Positions 11,956-24,273 of a DNA stretch of 64,000 nt are shown one piece after another (the stretch's first letter is position 1; each line of letters begins with the position of its first letter). The stretch is from Bufo bufo. Lineage: Eukaryota > Chordata > Amphibia > Anura > Bufonidae. The stretch lies in contig NC_053392.1 of NCBI RefSeq assembly GCF_905171765.1, positions 501,314,556 to 501,378,555 on the forward strand, in the 5' to 3' direction. The notes beneath the pieces are model-generated. The model saw nothing but the letters and a program-made list of their open reading frames with translations, did not search any database and was not told where the DNA came from. Both the position numbers and the translations under genes were made by a program.

Positions 11956-12212
11956 AGGGGCCGATTAGACGGAGCGATTATCATTTGGATTTTTGCGTAA
12001 TCATAATCGAATTTGAGAAATGATCATGGCTTGAAATATCATGCAGCAACGAGCGATAAATGGTTCATTTTCAGTGGATCGAAAAAGCTGCCTGACTGAA
12101 AGATAGTTAGATGCCACAATATCACCCCATCTAATCAGGAATCTGTCAGTTTTCGTATATTGTTGCTGGCTGCTTGTTCATGAAAAAACATCTGCCCGTC
12201 TGATAAGACCCT
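11956..12212. mobile_element. TA-target MITE (257 bp)
   Basis: TA at 11954-11955 and 12213-12214. Left end AGGGGCCGATTAGACGG, reversed right end AGGGTCTTATCAGACGGGC. Internally it pairs GAGCGATTATC-like and TTGTTGCTGGC-like segments only weakly. Confidence 0.6.
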
Positions 12213-12214
12213 TA

Positions 12215-13020
12215 CTTTTTTTTGGATGAATTGACACAGAGTAAGCAGCTTACAAGCTGTACATAAGCACTAAGCTAAACAGATGAGTCTAAAAGAATAA
12301 GTGGAAAGATGTATAAAGAATGCAACAACAAAAAAAACGCAGATGAAAAAGTGATATCATCCAGTCCCTCTCTCCAGCACAGCGCTGTGTGGCTGCTCGC
12401 TTTGTTCTTCGAGCTGTGGATATTGCGCCTTACAGCAACATTTCTAGTGCTCTGCTAACATGACATCACATCTGCTCGACAGCCACTATTATTCTAACAT
12501 GTCTATAAAACATTTGTTTACAATTATTTATTCCAAATGTCGCTAACGACAAACAAAATAGTGAAGTATGTAGCGGGAGAACACAAGAGAGGAAACTTTC
12601 CTCTGAACTCGCACATTTCAATCTGTAGCCTCACTGTCTTACTTGTTGCCTTGGCTTCTATGCCTCGGGGAATAAAGGAGGTTCCAGCTAAGAAAAACAG
12701 CAATTAAACTAAAAACCAGGGGGTCACCTGGAGACCTGAGACAGTTTCTATTGTAAACTAGAAAAAGATTGAAATAATTACCTATCACCTGTCCAGAAAG
12801 ACATCAGATGAGAGATCATTTTAGGAGAACTTTCACAATGTTATTGGGCTCTTGTTTTTTTTAGATTGGGAGTATCCCCGACACCTTTTGGCATACGCTG
12901 GGCCAGTATGCTTCAGCATAGTCTACTACACTTTCCTACACAATAAAAACAATGAATATATCCTGAGGATAGGTCATCAGTAAAAAAAAACTAAAAAAAA
13001 CGGACAACCCCTTTAAGACC
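12215..13020. other. Intron with a T2 fragment at its end
   Basis: 12215-12930 has nothing recognised. 12950-13012 carries the common anuran block CTGAGGATAGGTCATCAG and a right T2 end CAACCCC before TTAA (13013-13016). Confidence 0.4.
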
Positions 13021-13027
13021 CAGATGA

Positions 13028-13725
13028 GCCATAAATTCAACCCTCACACTTTGTGTTTGTATAAATGGTATGGTAAGGACTGCAGGCATCAAGGTAACAA
13101 AATTGTAGGCTACAACATTGCTGGAAACATACTAGTGCTATAAGCAGCATGTTCTATGCCAAAAACAGGCATAAAAAATGAGAAATGCTTGTCGGCCCGC
13201 CCTGTTCCCTGCCCACACCACGCTCCCTTTCTTCAGAACTCGAGAAAAGAGGCGTAAGTGGCAAACATGGGGAAAAAAGCACCAAATTTGCTGCAAAACA
13301 CCTTTACAACAAAATCTGCACCTTAAATACCGGTATGCCAAAAAGTGGTGTATATTTTTTCAGATCTGTACCCAGAAAATTCTGTCTTGACACTTTTAGC
13401 TTTTTATTTAATGAGTCCTGAATTGTTCTATATGTTAAAAAGAAGACAAGCACCATGGTAAGCATCCCTGTAGGCCAAGATATAGCTTGAAAAGTTCTAG
13501 TGCTATAAACATGACGTTCTGTCATTCTTGCTGGTTGACTACATCCTACCAGTCTACAGCTGGAGACCTGTGCCTTAGATCTTCGTTCTGAAGCCAAAAA
13601 TTCAATCCTTACACTTTTTGCTTAGTTTCATGAAGTTGGAATTGTTAAATATGGTAAAAGGCATGAAGGCTCCAAGGTACACAAAACTGAGGGCCACAAC
13701 ATAGATACAGTAGTTGTCTATGACA
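13028..13725. repeat. Three diverged tandem copies, one split by a MITE
   Basis: Related segments start at about 13028, 13375 and 13592. Each runs from an AAATTC...CACTTT block through a GGTAA/GGTAC block, and the first two continue to a TAGTGCTATAA block. Copies 2 and 3 are offset by about 215 bp. Between copies 1 and 2 (about 13155-13370) lies a relic sharing features with 56066-56340. The ORFs at 13138-13597 are incidental. Confidence 0.5.
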
Positions 13726-14584
13726 ATATATTGGTCTTCAGGTTGGCCAGCAAACACTGATTCTTTCTCTCGTGTCAGGAAATACTAGTGTGTTTTCTTG
13801 AGATTAATTTCATAATTGGTAAACTATTTTCTCAGACCAGAAATCTCCCATTAACATCTGCGAGGTAAAGTGCTGATTCATGCGCTTTGATTTTAATCAG
13901 ATGTGCTCACCCTGGCATAACTTATCAGAAATTCCATTAGTCTCTATTGGCCCCCTAGAGAATCACAGAGCATCTCAGGCACTTCAAAACCTTTTAATTG
14001 AATAAAAGACATCAATCACGTCTACACAGCCCGCTGTTGTTTTCTTCACCTTATCAAAACAGAAATGCACGTCTCATTGATTTCAATGAAAATGGCAGCA
14101 AGGATGGAGCCTAAAAGGAAGACGCATGGATCCTATACTGTCAGAGATTTCAGCCTGAGGTGCTTAATTTCTAGAGGCATCAGGGTGACAGCAAAGGCAA
14201 ATATAACTGCTTGAAAGTCGACCTTGTAAAATGGTTAAGAAAAAGCACAGGGGAGGCAGATGGTGACCTGTCAAGTGGAAATCGTCATGATTTGGAAGAG
14301 GTCAAAAATAAAAAATACCCAGTGCAGGGAAATGGAAGCTGCAGTTGCTCCCTTCTGGTAATTGTAAAACAGAGTACATTTAGCTATACCGCACATCTGG
14401 TATCACAGTAGCAGCTGCTATGTGCTCACAGAGGTTATTTGGTGTGGATACAGACTTGTCATTGACTGTTTCTCGGGGAACAATGCTCATATATGGATAG
14501 AAAAAAATACCATATCATATACAATCAAAGTATAGATATGTGGTTAGCATTTGCAGAGACAAATATGCTGTCTGATCTAGATCT
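13726..14584. other. Intron, nothing recognised
   Basis: No repeat ends or coding signal. Confidence 0.4.
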
Positions 14585-14586
14585 TA

Positions 14587-14915
14587 AGGTGTCTTTACAC
14601 GGCCCAAGAATCGGGCAGATTATCGGGAACGACCATTCCTTCAAACATGTAAATGTGCTGCTCGTTCATCGGGTGATCCTGTCGTTCATGCAGGCACCAC
14701 CGATCATGGCCTCTAAACAGCGATCTGCTGCTCAGAAACCATGATTCTGTATGAGGATGAGGGATTGCAATAGCGATCCCTCGTTCTCATACCTTGAAGG
14801 AGATTGCTGCATGTAAATACAGAGGTCGCCTTCAATGAACGAGCAGCTGACTGTTGGGAAAGAAAGCTTCCTTCCCAACAATCGGGTGCTCAGTTGGCCC
14901 GTGTAAATGCAGCTT
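14587..14915. mobile_element. TA-target MITE, family A (329 bp)
   Basis: TA at 14585-14586 and 14916-14917. Left end AGGTGTCTTTACACGGCC, reversed right end AAGCTGCATTTACACGGGCC. The interior carries ATCGGG and GAACGA motifs also found in 55390-55750. Confidence 0.75.
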
Positions 14916-14941
14916 TAGTGTATGCTCTTTGGGATAGCCTA

Positions 14942-15292
14942 AAGCCCATATTACACAGGACTATTGAGGAAGCGATTATCGGGAGGGAAGCGTTCCCTCC
15001 CGGCAATTGCCTGCTAGCTAGCGGAGGAGACCACTGCAATTACATGCTGTGATTTCATCTACAGCATGGGGAGGATGTATCGCTATGCCATCGCTCGTTC
15101 TCATGCTGTATATTAGTTTGCCAGCTGCAGATTGTAATTAGACAGCACGATCTGATTTTTAAGCATGCATTTGCTTGTTCATCGGGGCAATCGGTGGCAG
15201 TATTACACTGCAAGATGATCGCTAACAAGTGTTCATACAAACTTTTGTTAGCGATCATCTGCCGAAAAAATCAGCCAATGTAATACAGTCTT
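14942..15292. mobile_element. TA-target MITE, family A relative (351 bp)
   Basis: TA at 14940-14941 and 15293-15294. Left end AAGCCCATATTACACAGG, reversed right end AAGACTGTATTACATTGGC. It lies only 24 bp from the previous element in the same orientation class. Confidence 0.7.
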
Positions 15293-15294
15293 TA

Positions 15295-16861
15295 GAGGGT
15301 TGAGTCTTCATACTCAAAGAGAGCCCCCAAAATCCCTGGCAAAAATCTGATGTTACTGGAGGTAGTTGACTTTAGCTATTCATTTCCCCTACAGATACAG
15401 ATATGCAGCATATCCATACACATAAATGTTCATCCAAGTAATACATGAATGTACCTAATCTACAAGGGTGGAAGCTTATATATGGGGGTCCCAAATGAGG
15501 AAGGTGGGAAGGTGTCCAGTGATGCCAAATTATACTCCATCTTATACCCCAACACTCCTCACCTACCTGTGCCTCCCAGATCCCCAGTGGTCTCCACTTC
15601 CTGATCCTTCGACATATGGGAAATTATCTTTCAGCCAATCACTGACTGAATGGTAATTATCTACACATCGAGAGGGACCAGGAACTGGAGACCAGTGAGG
15701 AATAGAAGAAATAGGGGATTGGTGAGATATCACTTCTTTGGGGTTTTTATGCTACTTTCTGACCTTTTTCTAAAAAAGATTTTACAAGCCAGAAAACATT
15801 TTAGGCAAAACCAGTACTGCTTCTAGAACCTAGACTTACCCAATGTTTTTTTCTTTTTTTTTTAAAGGAAGCATTACAACAATTGTAATAACTTCCAACT
15901 GGTTTCTTGACAAAGTTGTATGCACGTCCTCAAAGCACTATGAGGGAAAAGCCTTCCTTCAACAGTTCTCAGTTCCCCCAGAGATACTCCGATATAGAGA
16001 ACAACAGTCACTATTACAAGAAGTAGGCAGCTAAACCCCACAGAAATCCAAAGGCTGTAAGGGCCGTGTTTACAGAGTGTAAAACTAAAATAAAACATTC
16101 ATGAGCCCAGCAAGTCTGCAACATATTTCACGTGTGAATCCTGCTTCATGCCCAGCTCACATCAAAAACGACACATAAAACAAGATATACAGTCCTTAAC
16201 TACTAGCTACATGTATATAATGGAACAAATTCCACATGATCTGGAAGATTCATCCACATTCATCAACCAGCAGGAAGCTGGTGGTGGTGTCTCATCACAG
16301 CATTTACAATATATATATCGATAGGCAGTCATAGTGGACCTGAAAGATCCAGGAGAAAAATTCCATTTGGAGCTAATCACTTGCCACCAGGGTACTGTAT
16401 ATTGCTTAGATTTAAAACCTATTTGAGTTTATTGATGATACAGGAGTTGGCCCCAGAGAACAATTTCCTCTGATGGCCTAATTAACCCCAGACCGACACT
16501 GTCTATAGGCATGGGGCCCAACTCTGGGACCAACTTCTATCTCTAGAACAAGGCTCTGCAGTGAACAGAGAGCATGCCAGGCATTTATGGCTTTCCTTAT
16601 TCACTGTTATAGGACTTCCAAAAATAGCCAAGCACCGGCACAGTCATTTTTAGAAATTGCACAACAGTGGATGGAGAGGTGGCCATGCATGGATCTGCTC
16701 TCCATTCATGCCGGGGCCGCATTCTTGAGTTAGGAGTGGTTCCTAGAGGTAGGACTCACACCGACTAGACATTTTGTGGCATATACAATCGATACACCAT
16801 AAATGTCCAGATGGGACAACCCTTTTAAAACTCAATCTGTATATATTAGGTGCATTCAGGT
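15295..16861. other. Intron with relics of a SINE-sized anuran repeat
   Basis: About 15460-15720 contains inverted CTCACC/GGTGAG-like ends around the block CAGCCAATCACTGACTGA. The same family is at 43605-43900 and 43985-44165. The remainder, including 16240-16850, shows no boundaries I can define. Confidence 0.4.
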
Positions 16862-16865
16862 TTAA

Positions 16866-17066
16866 AGGGATTTTCTACTTTTAACAAACATTTATTCTAA
16901 GAAGCATCCTGCATTTACCCTCAGAGATCAACTACAACCTATTACATAATTTATGGATGTGCTCAGTCCATCAGATGCTCCTTGTAGCCTCTCCACAGCT
17001 AATTTATGTTGGTCTCAAATTAGGGACTCAGTTTTCAAAATGGGTTTTATAAAGCAAACAATCCTT
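16866..17066. mobile_element. T2-like MITE, degenerate
   Basis: TTAA at 16862-16865 and 17067-17070. Left end AGGGATTTTCTACTTT and reversed right end AAGGATTGTTTGCTTT are weakly matched. Confidence 0.5.
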
Positions 17067-17070
17067 TTAA

Positions 17071-18127
17071 TTTTTATACAAATACTGTATATCTTTGTCA
17101 ATTATGGATGAAGTTAGTAATGCAAGAACAAATGCAAAATAATTTTTCACTTCTAAATATTGGTCATAATGCAATGTTTACTTACGTGGGGGAAACTACT
17201 AGGCTTTCACTATTTATTCAGTGGGACGGGCTACACTTATGTTGGTACGGATGTTCTGTTAGTTATTGTTTTTTTTTCGTTTGTTGGGTCTTACAAGACC
17301 TTTTATCTTTTTGTCTTTATGTATTTCCTATGAAAACTTTAAAAAATACAGTTTAAACATACAGTAAATATTGGTCATAGTTGGGCACCCCATAGGCCAT
17401 CAATGATATTTGAGACCTCCAACTTCCTTGAGCTTTAATCATAATAATAGTAAGAATTATTAGAATATCAGTGTGCCACAAATAACTCTAATAGGGCTGT
17501 GGCTCTATTGACAGAATCACCCAAGCTTTATGCTTGCAGACCCACAACTTTTCAAGCTAAGGTTTGGCTTTCTTACTAGTTTTTCCATCATAGATCTATT
17601 ACAAAGCGGAAAGGTGTATAACACATAAAACACAAACATATAATGTGCATTTTCCTGCAAAGTGTATGGCAACGTAAAGCTAAAGTGTCATATGGGAAAA
17701 GAAAAGCTGAATGCATACTTACAGCTTCAGAACACTGACAACACCTATATCCACTTGTCTCAATTACCTTTTCAAGTCTTGCTATGTGACAAGTAAAACA
17801 ATATATTGCGTCTCAAAAACGACATGGATTATGCGTATAATGAGGGGAAAAAATAGCTGATGTTATTAACTCCTAAGATGTAGCATTTACGTGGTTCAAT
17901 GGTAGGCAATGGAGCCTGCTGTCACAGCTGTGGTAAAAAGTGGGTGTTCAATCACAGATCCTGAGCCACGAGATCACTAGGTTGTTCACTTATATTCGAT
18001 TGTGGCTACGACATAGACATCATGGTCCCTCTATTTGGAAGATCGGTTAATGACAACCAAAGTATATTTTTTTAATACTGGTGACATGAATGCTTCTTTT
18101 TCAATGGAATTCAAAAGGATAAGATGG
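17071..18127. other. Intron, nothing recognised
   Basis: The ORF at 17108-17356 is AT-rich and unlike any family I know. Confidence 0.4.
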
Positions 18128-18460
18128 CTGCAGGAGCTAAAGCTCATAGTTTAGGAGCCCCAAGACATAAGAACCACCCATTGGAGAGCTGAGCAGATAC
18201 GATGGGGCACAGCGCTTTGCTAAGTGTTTCTGCCCTTTAATTTAAAGGATCAATGGTGGTCTCAGCATCTGGACTGCAAATCTGAAAGGGAAGGGTGGTT
18301 ATAGGAAGGTAGATAAAGCTCACAGCTTAGAATCCCAAAACACAACATCCTACAAATGGAGAGCTAAGCAGATATGATGGGATACCACAAGCAGATGAAT
18401 GCTTCTGCCCCTTAATTTCAGTGATTGTTGGGGGTCTCAGTGTCTGAACCACCACCAATC
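18128..18460. repeat. Diverged tandem duplication, about 177-bp offset
   Basis: Two segments share TAAAGCTCATAGTTTAGGA / TAAAGCTCACAGCTTAGAA, then GGAGAGCT(G/A)AGCAGATA(C/T)GATGGG, CTTCTGCCC(C/T)TTAATTT and GGTCTCAG(C/T). First copy from about 18135, second from about 18312. Confidence 0.7.
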
Positions 18461-20161
18461 AAAATGTCTCACATGTTATGGTAAGATATCAGAAGTTTGT
18501 AAAATGATGAATGCAGCACTAGCATAGACTGGTCTTTACACAGCAGGAAGCTCTAGCGTAAGGATGATTTCATACTGCGTTTTGCGAGAGCTCCTGGCAC
18601 AAACATATCCATTCACCTGACATAGGCCAAAATACTGTCCATGAGGACTTCCCTGGAAATGTTTACTTTGACTACACAATTCCATCCAGAGACAGCTAGT
18701 AAAAATGGTAAATATTAGTTTAGCATGGGACCCTAAAAGCCACTGTATGCCTATAGACATCTAATTGGGTGTACGTCGGGAAACCCTCCTGATGTATACC
18801 TCCGATGCACTTGCAAAATGTAGAGTGAAAGCAGCCACATATTAACACTCTACAAATTGTTTCCACACATTAACAATAACGTGTGTCTCTGTCTTAACTG
18901 GATGTGCAATGGTGGACGCTGTAGCAGTGGATTAATACTTTGTGTTTCCAAGGGTTGCTAATTTAAGGACTATACCCAATGAAGTCACTTGGTTTCCTCC
19001 ATTTTGCCTTGTTAAAAATAACTAGTGTTGACATTATAGTTCTTGAGCAAAATTCTTTTTGGCTTCTGCTCTAATGCCTGAATGTCTAATGTTTATGTGT
19101 AGAGCATCCCTGGATTGTAACAGCATTCCTATGTGCCTGGGCTCCGTCACATTATACAAAGCAGACCACTCTACTCTCACTTCCAAGGTAAACCAAATAG
19201 CAAATACATCAGATGACTTCTGGGAAAGCCACAGGTTTTAAGAATATTTTTTTTTCCTATAAAATTCTACAGAAATAAAAACTTCCAAACATTTTAAAAG
19301 TAAATTAAAAATACCCATCCCCTCGCTTGTGCCTACTGACAAATGCATGTCAATCAGACAAGTAATCATAAATGGTTTACTATTCACAGGGATAAACATA
19401 GGAGAAGTCCCAAGCGTAGAGCAGCATGAATAATATTGAGTATCGGAGCCAGACAAACTGTAGAGGAGCCACTAAATGGGATCTGTTTAGAGTGAAGCAG
19501 ATTATTTGTTTCACTTAGGTCATAAGTTGGAAATGTGCCTTGAGATCACCAGTTAAAGTAAGTAATTCTGCAAAAAAATTGTAGATTTCCATATATAACT
19601 AAAAACGCAATTAAATTGCATTAACACATAACAAAAAATATATATATAGGAATGGAGTGTGAAGGAAATCCTGAGGATACTACTCACTTGCAGAAAACGG
19701 GCACCCGACAGACTAACCCCTATATTTGAAATTTCACATGCCACTCGAATGCAAAGGGCAAGCCTCTCAGTCTTGGCTGCTTGGCTGAAATTTACCCCTG
19801 ATCTATTGGGAGTTGTGATTAGTGACTGCATATAAACTATGCTATCTTATGGAAGTCTAAGGGAAACCTCCTTTCTCCTGAGGGGCCAAACCTTCTGCTC
19901 TTCACTCCTCTATGCTTCACACTGCAACTCTGCTTGTTCAAATTTTCATGGTAAAAGCACAGGCCCAATACATGTTCATTAGAGAGGAAACACATGGAGA
20001 ATTTATTTCAATTACAAGTAAACCACCAGTAGAATGAAAGATCATCAGGCAATCGATAAACTGATCGGCAAATGATGGTCAATAAGGAGCAGCGTTGAGG
20101 CCCCTTTTAATCTTGGAAACACTGCTATCATAGCCTGGTAAAATCAATATGACTATAGGTC
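18461..20161. other. Intron, nothing recognised
   Basis: Several short ORFs without family resemblance. No repeat boundary supported. Confidence 0.35.
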
Positions 20162-20165
20162 TTAA

Positions 20166-20329
20166 AGGTACCCATCGAATTGTGCGGGTTAGGGTACAAC
20201 AAGCTCTTTATTGCCTTCTAGAGAGAAAGAGGTCAGAGTAAACTGGTGACAGGATACAGGTCCCCTATTCACCCAATAGGTGAGGATCCCAAGGATATGA
20301 CATATCCTGTGGAAGACTGGAATACCCCT
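20166..20329. mobile_element. Possible T2-like MITE
   Basis: TTAA at 20162-20165 and 20330-20333 with AGGTACC and GGAATACCCCT ends. The inverted match is weak. It sits directly left of the Tc1 element. Confidence 0.4.
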
Positions 20330-20344
20330 TTAATACTTGAAATA

Positions 20345-21541
20345 AAGTCAGGTCAATAAATATTGGGACATCGACACAATTCTAACATTTTTGGCCCTTA
20401 AAAAACTCTTTGGTTGCTTTTGCAGTATGCTTTGGGTCATTGTCCATCTGCATGGTGAAGCACCGTCCAATGAGTTCTGAAGCATTTGGCTGAATATGAG
20501 CAGATAATATTGCCCGAAACACTTCAGAATTCATCCTGCTGCTTTTGTCAGCAGTCACATCATTAATAAATACAAGAGAACCAGTTCCATTGGCAGCCAT
20601 ACATGCCCACGCCATGACACTACCACCACCATGCTTCACTGATGAGGTGGTATGCTTAGGATCATGAGCAGTTCCTTTCCTTCTCCATACTCTTCTCTTC
20701 CCATCACTCTGGTACAAGTTGATCTTGGTCTCATCTGTCCATAGGATGTTGTTCCAGAACTGTGGAGGCTTTCTTAGATGTCGTTTGGCAAACTAATCTG
20801 GCCTTCCTGTTTTTGAGGCTCACCAATGGTTTACATCTTGTGGTGAACCCTCTGTATTCACTCTGGTGAAGTCTTCTCTTGATTGTTGACTTTGACACAC
20901 ATACACCTACCTCCTGGAGTGTTCTTGATCTGGCCAACTGTTGTGAAGGGTGTTTTCTTCACCAGGGAAAGAATTCTTCGGTCATCCACCCAGTTGTTTT
21001 CTGTGGTCTTCCGGGTCTTTTGGTGTTGCTGAGCTCACCGATGCGTTCCTTCTTTCTAGGAATGTTTCAAACAGTTGTTTTGGCCACGCCTAATGTTTTT
21101 GCTATCTCTTTGATGGGTTTGTTTTGTTTTTTCAGCCTAATGATGGCTTGCTTCACTGATAGTGACCGATCTTTGGATCTCATCTTGAGAGTTGGCAGCA
21201 ACAGATTCCAAATGCAAATAGCACACTTGAAATGAACTCTGGACCTTTTATCTGCTCATTGCAATTGGGATAATGAGGGAATAATACACACCTGGCCATG
21301 GAACAGCTGAGAAGCCGATTGTCCTATTACTTTTGGTACCTTAACAAGTGGGAGGCACATATGCAAACTGTTGTAATTCCTACACCGTTCACCTTATTTG
21401 GATGTAAATACCCTCAAATTAAAGATGACAGTCTGCAGTTAAAGCATATCTTGTTCATTTCATTTCAAATCCATTGTGGTGGTGTATAGAGCCCAAAAAA
21501 ATTGAATTGTGTTGATGTGCCAATATTTATGGACCTGACTG
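20345..21541 (-). mobile_element. Tc1-like transposon, internally deleted
   Basis: 1,197 bp between TA dinucleotides (20343-20344 and 21542-21543). Termini read AAGTCAGGTCAATAAATATT and, reversed from the right, CAGTCAGGTCCATAAATATT. It carries a minus-strand transposase relic. Intact relatives are about 1.6 kb. Here the 3' part of the gene is missing, so the coding remnant runs almost straight into the inner terminal repeat. Confidence 0.92.
20382..21183 (-). pseudogene. Tc1/mariner transposase, broken and C-terminally deleted
   Basis: Starts at the ATG at 21183 with a helix-turn-helix region (SVKQAIIRLKKQNKPIKEIA). Codon 39 is a TGA (21067-21069). A frame change follows near the GRPQKTT AT-hook-like motif. 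The catalytic domain reads through WTDETK-like sequence (near 20725), KHGGGSVMAWACM and MDNDPKHTA, giving the first two acidic residues of the DDE triad. The final block with the catalytic glutamate (PxLNPIE in relatives) is absent and the frame ends after FFKGQKC. It cannot encode an active enzyme. Confidence 0.9.
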
Positions 21542-21619
21542 TATATCATGTGTAAAGAGATCGCCCAGGCTGCAGATTGGTCTGACATCTTCTGCATCAT
21601 TCAGTGCATATAGGTTCAT

Positions 21620-21895
21620 CTTTCATTAACGGGTTGTTCCAGAGTAACAATTTATCACCTATGCACCAAACGGTTAATGTGTCTGATCAACAGGCATCTG
21701 ACCACTGGGATCCTCACTGATCACAAAAACGGGGATCCTGGAAGCAGTGTTCGAACATGCAAACTGTTGCTCCATTCAAAGTCTATAGGGCTGCCAAAGA
21801 GAGCTGAATACAGTGCTTTCATTCCCCATTCTCGTTATTAGTGGAGTTTTCTGCAGTCGGTCCCCCACTGATCAGACATTTATCACCCATGTACA
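21620..21895. repeat. Degenerate anuran interspersed repeat
   Basis: Contains CGGGTTGTTCCAGAGTAAC, paired GGATCC motifs and a CCCCCACTGATCAGACATTT block shared with other TTAA elements here (for example 22932-23315 and 24867-25245). Ends are not clear. Confidence 0.45.
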
Positions 21896-21924
21896 GTATA
21901 TATGAAGAATTGCATTATCTGTTA

Positions 21925-22276
21925 GGGCAGGTTCGCATTGGCATTATGGAATTCAGTTATAGGTTCCGTTAGTTATAACGGAATATAACAAAATTTTAGG
22001 ACGGAATGCAAAATGGAAGCCTTTAAGAGGCATTCCGTTTTGCTCCGTCCTAATACATGCGTATGGGGAGAAATAACGGTTCAGTTTGGTAACATTATAC
22101 ATGACGGAAAAAACACTTCTGTCTTGTATAATGGAACCAAACGGAACTGTTATGTGTCCCCATAGACATGTATTAGGACGGAGCAACACAGAATTCCTCC
22201 TAAAATTCCGTTATATTCCATAATAACTCTAATGGAACCTATAACGGAATTCAATAACGCCAATGTGAACTCGCCC
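21925..22276. mobile_element. TTA-target (PIF/Harbinger-like) MITE
   Basis: 352 bp flanked by TTA at 21922-21924 and 22277-22279. Left end GGGCAGGTTCGCATTGGC, reversed right end GGGCGAGTTCACATTGGC. The inner arms repeat GTTATAACGGAAT-type and CGTCCTAATACATG-type segments. The 78-codon minus ORF (21953-22189) is incidental. Confidence 0.82.
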
Positions 22277-22279
22277 TTA

Positions 22280-22927
22280 ATATAATCTGATCTGCTCCCT
22301 TTACAAGTGGGATTTTTTGAACAGTATGAGAGATGGCTACAGTCTCCTATAACTAAAGTACACTTTAGGCTATTAAAAGATGGGATAGGACTATAGCATG
22401 ACTATTGTGCTATAGACTCGTGCAGCAGAAACAAAACTTTCCAAGTGGCAGAATAAACACATTTCCAGCAGCGCTCGGTTTTCCTTGTGATCTCAACAAC
22501 CCTGTATACATAGCCGCTCGTGGGTGTAAACATAAAGCGCGTTTCCATGGCTGACACATAACACACTTTTCATCAGATAGATACACACTGTAGCATTTAT
22601 ACATTGTTTCCTTCCATGTTGTATAGGAAAGACAAAAATAAAATGTAATATACAGTGTAACCGTTCCGTCCCCAGGCTTGCCGGTGGGACGCACAGCTAA
22701 ACATAAGACTGTAGTCTTCAAGAAGCTGATGTCTTGACCATATATGGCCGGGGAGCTCCTTGAGAGAAAAGATGCTCACCCCAAGCCAGTTCTGTTAGAT
22801 GCTTTACCAAAGCGAGCTGTTAGCCTTGTGTGCGCTGGCCATTAATCATCTAAAAGAAGTAGGGAATGCTTTCCATTATAAGGAAAGGCCATTACATCCA
22901 GCCTTTGAACTTAGAAAGTCCCCACCC
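22280..22927. other. Intron, nothing recognised
   Basis: ORFs at 22410-22721 and 22597-22779 overlap each other and have no familiar motif. Confidence 0.4.
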
Positions 22928-22931
22928 TTAA

Positions 22932-23315
22932 AGGGGTATTCCGGTTATATGAAGTTATCCCATATCCGCAGAATAGGAGAAAAATATTAGATTGGTGGGG
23001 GTCCTACCACTGGGACCCCCAACAGTCACAAGAACGAGGCGGAGGAAGAGAACGGAGCAATAAGTTTTTCCATTCATTTCTATGGCCGTTCTGGAGATAG
23101 CCGAGCAATGTACTTGGCTGTCTCCATAACTCCGATAGAAATGAATGGAGCAGCTGAGCACATGCCCGGCCGCCTGCTCCATTTATTTAAGGCGGGTCCA
23201 TGGGTTATGGGGTCCTCGTTTGCATGACTAGTGAGAGTCCCAGGAGTAGGACTCCCACCGCTCTAATACTTTTCTCCTATCCTGTGTATAGGGGATAGAT
23301 AACTGGAATACCCCT
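22932..23315. mobile_element. T2-like element (384 bp)
   Basis: TTAA at 22928-22931. The right target is mutated to TTAG (23316-23319). Ends AGGGGTATTCCGGTTAT and AACTGGAATACCCCT. The interior has the GGTGGGGGTCCTACCACTGG block typical of this anuran class. Confidence 0.75.
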
Positions 23316-23585
23316 TTAGGAAACGATCCATTCCATTTATAAAGAAGCAAAGCTTTGGAGGAGATTTATCAAAAATGGTAGAAAAGAAAGCGGAGCAGTT
23401 GCCCAAAGTGACCAGTCATATTCCACCCTTTCGTCCATGGCTGTGACCTCAAACTTCATACATGTGATATTAGGATGAGCCTAGATGATGGAGGTCAAAG
23501 ATTAAACGATATCACAGCAAATTGCAGCCGATGTATAACTATGACCTTGACTATATGGATGTAAACTATCTGCAAATACACTCAG

Positions 23586-23726
23586 GGGGACATTTATTAA
23601 GACTAGTGAGCAAACAGTGGCAAAGTGGCAAGCAGGGCTCTAAAACCTCAAAAGGGTGCAAAATTGTATGCAACCATGGCATACACCCAGCGTTTTTAGG
23701 TATACAAGGGATGATAAATGTCCTCT
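23586..23726. mobile_element. Short MITE
   Basis: Left end AGGGGGACATTTATTAAGAC and right end GGGATGATAAATGTCCTCT are inverted. Related to the ATTTATCAA-type elements at 54360 and 56066. Confidence 0.5.
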
Positions 23727-23918
23727 AAGCTCATTATGACAACCCATTATCTAATGCCATGTGCCTACTAATAGGCTAAACAGCTAGAGGTCAGCTTTTA
23801 TCACTGCAACAGTTTTGTATAAGGGTATACAGTACACAGCCATCCTTATCATACATGGATGAAGCGGTCCACCATAATGTAAGCGGCTCTAAATGAGAGG
23901 TTTCCCTACTCAGGCTCA

Positions 23919-24273
23919 GCAATTATGGCAAAAGAGAAAAGGGAGAGGCGCTCATAGGGTGATAAGCGATGATACGCAGATGACGTGATGAATAAAATGT
24001 GCTCACCTTTGGGTGTTGTGCAGATGTAAGCGCACAACAGCTTTAGACACACAATAGGTTGGGAGGGTGAGGGAGGTCCGTGCTGCCGGTACCCGTTCAG
24101 TCCCTTAGGATGGAGTTGCCAAAAACTCCTAGGGATAGTTAGGGTTGAGAAGAGTGAATTGTGTCCGAACTGAACAATAAATAGTATCTTTACCCAAAAA
24201 CCTGAAACTGTGGTCGTTCCTGTGCGCCAAAGAGGTACCCTATTGTGTGTTTTCGGACACAAATCACTCTTCT
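23919..24273. mobile_element. Insertion flanked by 13-bp direct repeats
   Basis: 355 bp between two exact copies of CTACTCAGGCTCA (23906-23918 and 24274-24286). A duplication of this length fits LINE-type target-primed insertion more than most DNA transposons. I see no terminal inverted repeat and no A-rich tail. The 118-codon minus ORF (23906-24262) fills it, without a motif I know. Confidence 0.6.

Noticed and set aside
20879..21235. 118-codon plus-strand ORF
   Set aside because: Antisense to the Tc1 transposase relic.
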